A stretch of DNA of 64,000 bases. Origin: Streptomyces panaciradicis. Its GTDB lineage: Bacteria > Actinomycetota > Actinomycetes > Streptomycetales > Streptomycetaceae. The position numbers and the translations under genes were made by a program. Of the stretch, positions 58,977 to 64,000 are shown one piece after another (position 1 is the stretch's first letter; the number at the start of each line of letters is the position of its first letter). Where the stretch lies: contig NZ_JAMGBF010000051.1 in NCBI RefSeq assembly GCF_023516615.1, positions 1 to 64,000 of the forward strand, in the 5' to 3' direction. The notes under the pieces are model-generated. The model had not been told where the DNA came from. It did not search any database and saw nothing but the letters and a program-made list of their open reading frames with translations.

Positions 58977-60052
58977 CGCAGGGAGTCTCCCGTCTCGGCG
59001 TCGAAGACATGGGTGAGGCGCGCGTCGGCGGTGACCCGGACGGCCTCGTCGTGGCTGAGGCGCACCTCGGGGCCGGTCAGGACGACCAGGGGGCGTTCGA
59101 CACCGGCCAGGGCGAGGGTGGCGATCCCCGCCTCCAGCAGCGGCTCGTGGGCGACGACCCGGGCGGGCAGGCCCTCGGCGCCGGTGAGGGACAGGTCCTC
59201 CGGGCGGATCCCGACGACGATCTCGCGGCCGGGCGGGACGGGGACGGGCAGTGCCACGCGCACGGAGCCGGAGAGGCGGGCGTGGGCGTCCTCGTCCGCG
59301 ACGGCGGGCAGCAGGTTGATCGCGGGTTCGCCGACGAAGTCCGCCACGAACAGGTTCGCGGGGCTGTCGTAGATCTCGTACGGGGTGCCGAGCTGCTGGA
59401 TCACGCCGTCCCTCATCACCGCGATGCGGTCGGCGAGGGAGAGCGCCTCCTCCTGGTCGTGGGTGACGAGGATGGTGGTGTGGCCCAGGTCCCGCTGGAT
59501 GCGCTTGAGTTCGCGGCGCGTGGTGTCGCGCTGGGCCGCGTCGAGGTGGGACAGCGGTTCGTCGAGGAGCAGGACGTCGGGTTCGCGGATCAGGGCGCGG
59601 GCGAGGCAGACGCGCTGCTTCTGGCCGCTGGAGAGGGTCGCCGGGTGGGAGTCGAGCAGAGGCGTGAGATCGACCCGGGCGGCCATGTCAGCGACCTTGC
59701 CGGCCACTTCGCGCCGGTCGCCGCCCCGGCGGGCCCGCAGGCCGAACGCCAGGTTCTCGGCCACGGTGAGGGGCGGGTAGAGGGCGTAGTTCTCGAAGGC
59801 GACGCCGATGTTGCGGGCCTGCGCGGGCAGCGCGGTCACGGACTTCCCGGCCACCAGGATGTCCCCGTCGGTCACCGTCTCCAGGCCGGCGATCATGCGC
59901 AGGGTCGTCGACTTGCCGCAGCCCGAGGGGCCGAGAAGGCCGAGGAGCTCCCCGGAGCGCAGGGTCAGGTCGAGGCCGCGTACGGCGGTGACCGGCGGCC
60001 GGCCCCGGGAGCGGTAGGTCTTGCGCAGGTCACGTAGTTCCAGTTCCGTCAT
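58973..60052 (-). CDS. CUT1-type ABC transporter ATPase 1
   Basis: This 359-aa CUT1-type ATPase has Walker A GPSGCGKST at 41-49, signature LSSGQKQR (Ser for Gly), Walker B LLLDEPLSHLD, and a MalK-like regulatory C-terminus. The Q-loop Gln is replaced by Glu87 in AFENYALYP. Overlaps the DeoR gene by 23 nt upstream and the dehydrogenase by 4 nt downstream. It likely pairs with ATPase 2 as a heterodimer. Confidence 0.92.
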   Translation of the reverse strand: MTELELRDLRKTYRSRGRPPVTAVRGLDLTLRSGELLGLLGPSGCGKSTTLRMIAGLETVTDGDILVAGKSVTALPAQARNIGVAFENYALYPPLTVAENLAFGLRARRGGDRREVAGKVADMAARVDLTPLLDSHPATLSSGQKQRVCLARALIREPDVLLLDEPLSHLDAAQRDTTRRELKRIQRDLGHTTILVTHDQEEALSLADRIAVMRDGVIQQLGTPYEIYDSPANLFVADFVGEPAINLLPAVADEDAHARLSGSVRVALPVPVPPGREIVVGIRPEDLSLTGAEGLPARVVAHEPLLEAGIATLALAGVERPLVVLTGPEVRLSHDEAVRVTADARLTHVFDAETGDSLR

Positions 60053-60854
60053 CGCCGCCCCTCATCGCGCAGATTTCGTAGGTGACCTTGTGCTCGTCCA
60101 GGTCCCGCAGTGCCTCGGCCGGCGCCCCGTCGTCCACCAGGAGCAGGTCGAAGCGGGAGAGCGGAACGACCCGGTGCAGGGCCGTGCGGGCCAGCTTGGT
60201 GTGGTCGATCAGCAGGACGCTGCGGGCGGCCGAGTCGAGCATCGCCCGCTTCACCGACACGATGTGCTGTTCCTGGTGGTAGGCGTAACCCCCGTGCACG
60301 GCCGATGTGGAGGCGAAGCAGAGGTCGACGCGCAGCGACTGGACCGCCTCGACGCAGGAGACGCCGAGGAAGGAGGAGTGCAGGGGGTCGTAGTCGCCGC
60401 CCAGGGCCATCAGATGGATGCCCCGCCGGCCGGACAGCAGGTTGATCGCCTGGAGGAAGTTGGTGACGACCGTGAGCGGGGTGATCTCGCCGTGGCGCAG
60501 GCGGCGGGCTATCTCCAGGGTCGTCGTGGAGTCGTCCAGCATGATCGCCATGCCGGGTTCTATGAGGGCGAGCGCGCGGTCGGCGAGCGCCGCCTTCTCG
60601 GCGTGCATGGTCTTTAGCCGGTACTCGACGTTGGACTCGAACACCCCGGACGGCTGGGCCGTCACCCCGCCCCTGAACTTCCGTACGATGCCCTGCCGTT
60701 CGAGTTCGTCGAGGTCGCGGTGGATGGTCATCAGGCTCACCCCGAACCGCTCGGCGAGCTCGGCCGCCGTCGCCGAGCCCTCGGCCAGGACCTGTTCGGC
60801 CATGGCGGCCTGGCGGGCCGCGGGCCCCTGCTGTGCACCGGTGCTGCTGCTCAT
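60030..60854 (-). CDS. DeoR-family transcriptional regulator
   Basis: This 274-aa DeoR-family regulator has a helix-turn-helix (AELAERFGVSLMTIHRDLDE) with the family signature near residues 30-60, and a sugar-phosphate isomerase-like C-terminus (DDSTTTLEIARRL, VLLIDHTKL). It probably senses a phosphorylated sugar made by the operon kinase. Unusually it is embedded inside the operon between the two ATPase genes, sharing ends with both. Confidence 0.9.
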   Translation of the reverse strand: MSSSTGAQQGPAARQAAMAEQVLAEGSATAAELAERFGVSLMTIHRDLDELERQGIVRKFRGGVTAQPSGVFESNVEYRLKTMHAEKAALADRALALIEPGMAIMLDDSTTTLEIARRLRHGEITPLTVVTNFLQAINLLSGRRGIHLMALGGDYDPLHSSFLGVSCVEAVQSLRVDLCFASTSAVHGGYAYHQEQHIVSVKRAMLDSAARSVLLIDHTKLARTALHRVVPLSRFDLLLVDDGAPAEALRDLDEHKVTYEICAMRGGDDGTGTT

Positions 60855-61936
60855 CGTTTCCCGATCCGTCGTCCTGGGCCCTCGGGCCCGTCGGCCTCGA
60901 ACAGCAGCAGGTTCTCAGGCCGCACCGTCAGCCGTACCGGATCGTCGGGCCGCAGACCGGCCGTGTCGCCGCGCGGGGCGACCAGCGAGACGTGCTGGTC
61001 GCCCAGCCGGACGGTGACCTCGACGGACCGGCCGAGCACCTCGGTGACGTACACGGTGCCGGTGAGTTCGTGGCCGGGCGCGGTGAGGGAGAGGTCGCGC
61101 GGGCGCACGCCGACCAGGACCTGCGTGCCCGCCGGGGCGGCCGCGCGGACGGGCAGCTCCACCTTCCCGTCCGGCGACCGGAAGCCGCCGTCCTCGGTGA
61201 CCGTCCCCGGCAGCAGGTTGATCCGCGGGCGGCCGAAGGCCCGGGCGACCTCGGTGTCGTGGGGCTCGTACCAGATCTCCTCGCGGGTTCCGGTCTGGAC
61301 GATCCGGCCGTCGCGGATCACTCCCGTCCGGTCGCCGAGGGCCAGGGCCTCGACCGAGTCGTGGGTGACGTAGAGGGTGGTGGTGCGCTGGACGTCCCCG
61401 ATCGCCTTCACTTCGGCGCGCATCTGCTGGCGGAGCTTGGCGTCCAGGTGGGAGAGGGGTTCGTCGAGGAGGAAGGCGCGGGCGGGCCGGACCAGGACCC
61501 GGCCGAGGGCGATCCGCTGCCGCTGGCCGTTGGAGAGCCGGCCGACGGGCCGGTCCAGCAGGGCGCCGATGCCGAGGAGTTCGGCGACGGCGTGGACGCG
61601 GTCGCGGGCCTCGGCGGCGGGCAGGCGGTGCCGGGGGGAGCGGAGCGGGGAGACGAGGTTGTCGTAGGCCGACTTGTGCGGGTAGAGGGCGTAGCTCTCG
61701 AAGCACATCGCCACGCCCCGGTCGTAGGGCTCGACGCCGGCCATGTCCTCGCCGTCGAGCAGGACCGTGCCGGAGTCGGGGCGTTCCAGGCCGGCGACCG
61801 TCTTGAGGGTGGTGGTCTTCCCGGCGCCGGACGGGCCGAGGAGGCAGAAGAACTCCCCTTCGCGGACGTCGAGTTCGAGCCCGTCGAGGGCGGTGACCGG
61901 GCCGTACGCCTTGCTGATCCCGCGCAGCCCGATCAC
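60851..61936 (-). CDS. CUT1-type ABC transporter ATPase 2
   Basis: This 361-aa CUT1-type ATPase has Walker A GPSGAGKTT at 34-42, signature LSNGQRQR (Asn for Gly), Walker B FLLDEPLSHLD. The Q-loop position is Glu80 in CFESYALYP, as in ATPase 1. GTG 61936 overlaps the permease stop (GTGA), and its stop overlaps the DeoR start. Two different ATPases in one CUT1 operon recalls the glycerol-type GlpST system of rhizobia. Confidence 0.9.
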   Translation of the reverse strand: MIGLRGISKAYGPVTALDGLELDVREGEFFCLLGPSGAGKTTTLKTVAGLERPDSGTVLLDGEDMAGVEPYDRGVAMCFESYALYPHKSAYDNLVSPLRSPRHRLPAAEARDRVHAVAELLGIGALLDRPVGRLSNGQRQRIALGRVLVRPARAFLLDEPLSHLDAKLRQQMRAEVKAIGDVQRTTTLYVTHDSVEALALGDRTGVIRDGRIVQTGTREEIWYEPHDTEVARAFGRPRINLLPGTVTEDGGFRSPDGKVELPVRAAAPAGTQVLVGVRPRDLSLTAPGHELTGTVYVTEVLGRSVEVTVRLGDQHVSLVAPRGDTAGLRPDDPVRLTVRPENLLLFEADGPEGPGRRIGKR

Positions 61937-62763
61937 GACTTCACCGCCCCGAAGGACAGGCCCCGCACCAGATAGCGCTGGATGGTCAGGGCGAGCAGCA
62001 GCGGCGGTACGACCGAGACAAGGGCCGCCGCCGCGGTGAGGTTGTACTTGGGGCGGTCGCCGCCCAGGAAGGACAGCGCGCCGACGGTCACCGTCTGGGC
62101 CTCGTTGGAGGTGAGGATCAGCGGGAAGACGAAGTTGTTCCAGGCGAAGATGAACGCCAGCAGGGACACGGCCGCGACGCCCGGCTTGACCAGCGGCAGC
62201 GCCACCTTGAAGAAGGCCTGCTTGCGGGTGTAGCCGTCCAGCAGGGCCGCCTGCTCCAACTCCGGTGTGAGGTCGGCGAAGTAGGACCGCATGATCCACA
62301 CGATGAGGGGGAGCGTGACCAGTTGCAGAACCCAGATCATGCCGACGTACGTGTCGAACAGCCCGAGCTTCTGGTACAGCACGAACAGCGGGATGATCAC
62401 CGTCAGTTCGGGTGCGAAGCGGAACGACAGCAGCGTGAACATCAGGTTCTCGGAGCCCTTGAACCGCCAGCGCGCCGAGGCGTAGGCGGCGGGCAGCCCG
62501 ACGAGCAGGGACAGCGCGACCGCGCCCACCGACACCACCAGGCTGTTGACGAAGAACCGCACGAACGGGATGCCCTCGCTGTCGCCGAGCACCGTCCGGT
62601 AGGAGCCGAGGGTGGGGGTGAAGGAGAAGTAGGTGCTGAAGAGCTGGTTCGCGGGCTTGAGGGACAGGATCACCATCCAGGCGATCGGGAAGAGCGCGAA
62701 GACGAAGTAGAGGATGAGAGCCGCGTCCGCGAGGACGCCCAGCAGACGTTTCCGCACGGTCAT
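61933..62763 (-). CDS. CUT1-type permease (MalG-like)
   Basis: This 276-aa MalG-type permease has six helices, and an EAA loop LEQAALLDGYTRKQAFFKVA; FIFAWNNFVFPLILT lies between late helices. Start ATG 62763 overlaps the upstream permease stop. The frame extends to 62841 but that is not used. Confidence 0.92.
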   Translation of the reverse strand: MTVRKRLLGVLADAALILYFVFALFPIAWMVILSLKPANQLFSTYFSFTPTLGSYRTVLGDSEGIPFVRFFVNSLVVSVGAVALSLLVGLPAAYASARWRFKGSENLMFTLLSFRFAPELTVIIPLFVLYQKLGLFDTYVGMIWVLQLVTLPLIVWIMRSYFADLTPELEQAALLDGYTRKQAFFKVALPLVKPGVAAVSLLAFIFAWNNFVFPLILTSNEAQTVTVGALSFLGGDRPKYNLTAAAALVSVVPPLLLALTIQRYLVRGLSFGAVKS

Positions 62764-63641
62764 TTGGCCTCGGCCGCCTTCCGCTGGATCCGGCCCAGGT
62801 GTTTCACCAGCACCATCGCGGCGAGGTACACCACGGCCCACAGGACGATCGTGTAGCTGATGCCGAAGCTGTAGCGCTGGAAGCGGATGGCCTCCAGGTA
62901 GGCGCGGATCTGCAGGACCACCGTGGAGTCACCGGGGCCGCCCTCGGTCAGGGCGTAGATGATGTCGAAGACCTTCAGCGAGTCCATGAACCGGAAGATC
63001 ACCGCGACCAGCACGTACGGCCACAGCATGGGCAGCGTCAGCCGCCGGAAGGTGTACCACCAGCCCGCGCCGTCCACGGCCGCCGCCTCAAACGGGGAGG
63101 TGGGCAGCGACCGCAGACCGGCGAGGGCGAGGATCGCCACGAACGGGGTGTAGACCCAGACGTCCACGGCGATCGACGACAGCAGCGCGCCGGCCGGGGT
63201 GTCCGTCCACTGGACTCCCCCCAGTCCGACGGGTTTCAGCAGATGGTTCACCACCCCCACCGACGGCTGGAGCATCAGCTTCCACATGATCGCCGCGATC
63301 ACCGGGGCGATCATCAGCGGCAGGATGAGGATCTTCTCCAGCACCCGGCCGACGAGCGAGGAGCGGTGCAGCAGCAGGGCGACGGCCACCCCGAGCACGG
63401 TCTCGGCGGCTGCGGCCCCGACCGCGTAGAGGACCGTGACCCAGGCCGAGTTCCAGAAGGCGTCCTGGGTGAAGACGGTCTCGTAGTTGTGCAGCCGCAC
63501 CATGTCCGGCTGCGGTTTGCTCGCCGAGAAGTCGAACAGCGTGTAGTACAGGCCGAGTCCGAACGGGTAGAGGATTCCGCAGGTCAGCAGGAGCGCCGGG
63601 ACGATCAGCAGGTACGGGCGCAGGGTGAGCCGCCAGCCCAT
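62760..63641 (-). CDS. CUT1-type permease (MalF-like)
   Basis: This 293-aa MalF-type permease has six helices starting at residue 10 (YLLIVPALLLTCGILYPFGL); the EAA loop reads FEAAAVDGAGWWYTFRRLTL. Forms the channel with the downstream permease. It starts 6 bp after the binding protein stop. Confidence 0.92.
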   Translation of the reverse strand: MGWRLTLRPYLLIVPALLLTCGILYPFGLGLYYTLFDFSASKPQPDMVRLHNYETVFTQDAFWNSAWVTVLYAVGAAAAETVLGVAVALLLHRSSLVGRVLEKILILPLMIAPVIAAIMWKLMLQPSVGVVNHLLKPVGLGGVQWTDTPAGALLSSIAVDVWVYTPFVAILALAGLRSLPTSPFEAAAVDGAGWWYTFRRLTLPMLWPYVLVAVIFRFMDSLKVFDIIYALTEGGPGDSTVVLQIRAYLEAIRFQRYSFGISYTIVLWAVVYLAAMVLVKHLGRIQRKAAEAK

Positions 63642-63647
63642 GGCCGC

Positions 63648-64000
63648 TCAGTCCACCTTGGCGGCGAGGTCGCCCGCCAGCCCGTTCAGCACCGACCGCG
63701 CGTTCTGGCCGCCGTAGATCTCCTGCAGGGCCGCCGCCCAGCTGGTGGTGGCGTCGAAGAACTGGGCCTGCGGGGTGAACTGGATCTTCGTCTGGTCGAC
63801 GACCGTCTCGAAGGTCTCGATGAAGCCGGGCAGGTGCCGCATCTTGTCCTTGTAGGCGGCGTCCTGGCTGACTGATTTGCGCACCGGGTCGATGTGGTTG
63901 CCGGTGACGGCCGCCCGGCGCAGGTGCTCCTTGCCGGTCGCCCACTGCAGGAACAGCCAACTGGCGCTCTTCTTCTTCGACTTGGCGTTCATGCCGAGCG
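63648..64000 (-). CDS. sugar-binding protein (C-terminal part, runs off right edge)
   Basis: Only the last 117 residues are in view, ending LAGDLAAKVD. KSASWLFLQWATGKEHLRRA and NHIDPVRKSV are typical of the C-terminal end of family 1 binding proteins. The frame continues past 64000, so the start and lipobox are not visible. It heads the operon in this window. Confidence 0.85.
   Translation of the reverse strand, partial: LGMNAKSKKKSASWLFLQWATGKEHLRRAAVTGNHIDPVRKSVSQDAAYKDKMRHLPGFIETFETVVDQTKIQFTPQAQFFDATTSWAAALQEIYGGQNARSVLNGLAGDLAAKVD

Noticed and set aside
1..64000. tRNA, rRNA, prophage or insertion sequence
   Set aside because: No cloverleaf, transposase, integrase or terminal repeats seen by eye; a tRNA scan would confirm.

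Overview
The window is high-GC actinobacterial chromosome, almost certainly Streptomyces. Codons end strongly in G or C, GTG starts are frequent, and the gene content is typical of the genus: ECF sigma factors, PadR/TetR/MarR/ROK regulators, CUT1 sugar transporters, Tat and lipoprotein exporters, and two PepN aminopeptidases. I see no rRNA, tRNA, CRISPR, insertion sequence or prophage, so this looks like core or near-core chromosome. Species cannot be fixed by eye.

Layout. 1-2806: end of an FtsX-type permease, a truncated haemoglobin and a PIMT-like methyltransferase. 2811-13326 (minus): a seven-gene signalling operon that reads, in transcription order, GlnX-like four-TM protein, GlnH-like amino-acid binding protein, coiled-coil protein, PknG-type kinase, PP2C phosphatase, VWA protein, FHA protein. 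This joins the amino-acid sensing front end known from mycobacteria and corynebacteria to a kinase/phosphatase/VWA set and a probable FHA effector; it is the most interesting system here. 13543-20244 (minus): the csnR-E-F-G-H-K operon for chitosan oligosaccharide uptake, with a palindromic box ahead of csnR.

20480-30423: an MscS channel, an HNH protein, a PadR-controlled ABC exporter, a small repeat protein coupled to malQ, a small membrane protein, and a TetR/FAD-monooxygenase pair facing each other across a mirror-symmetric array of six half-sites spaced 14 bp. 30448-37666: MarR/MFS/EamA efflux genes, an epimerase/LysR pair, a zinc-finger ECF sigma factor with a SnoaL tail, and an SDR protein lacking its catalytic residues.

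37760-56421: pepN, a DUF1203 protein, asd, an ECF sigma factor with a membrane partner, a large secreted subtilase, a CGNR regulator divergent from a VOC protein, a flavin-type oxidoreductase, a NUDIX hydrolase, a Tat-exported metallophosphoesterase with a possible PHO box, a DUF559 protein, a second pepN, a DsbA-like protein and a small Cys-pair protein. 56513-64000 (minus): a tightly overlapping sugar or polyol catabolic operon (binding protein, two permeases, two different ATPases, DeoR regulator, hydroxyacid dehydrogenase, FGGY kinase) that runs off the right edge.
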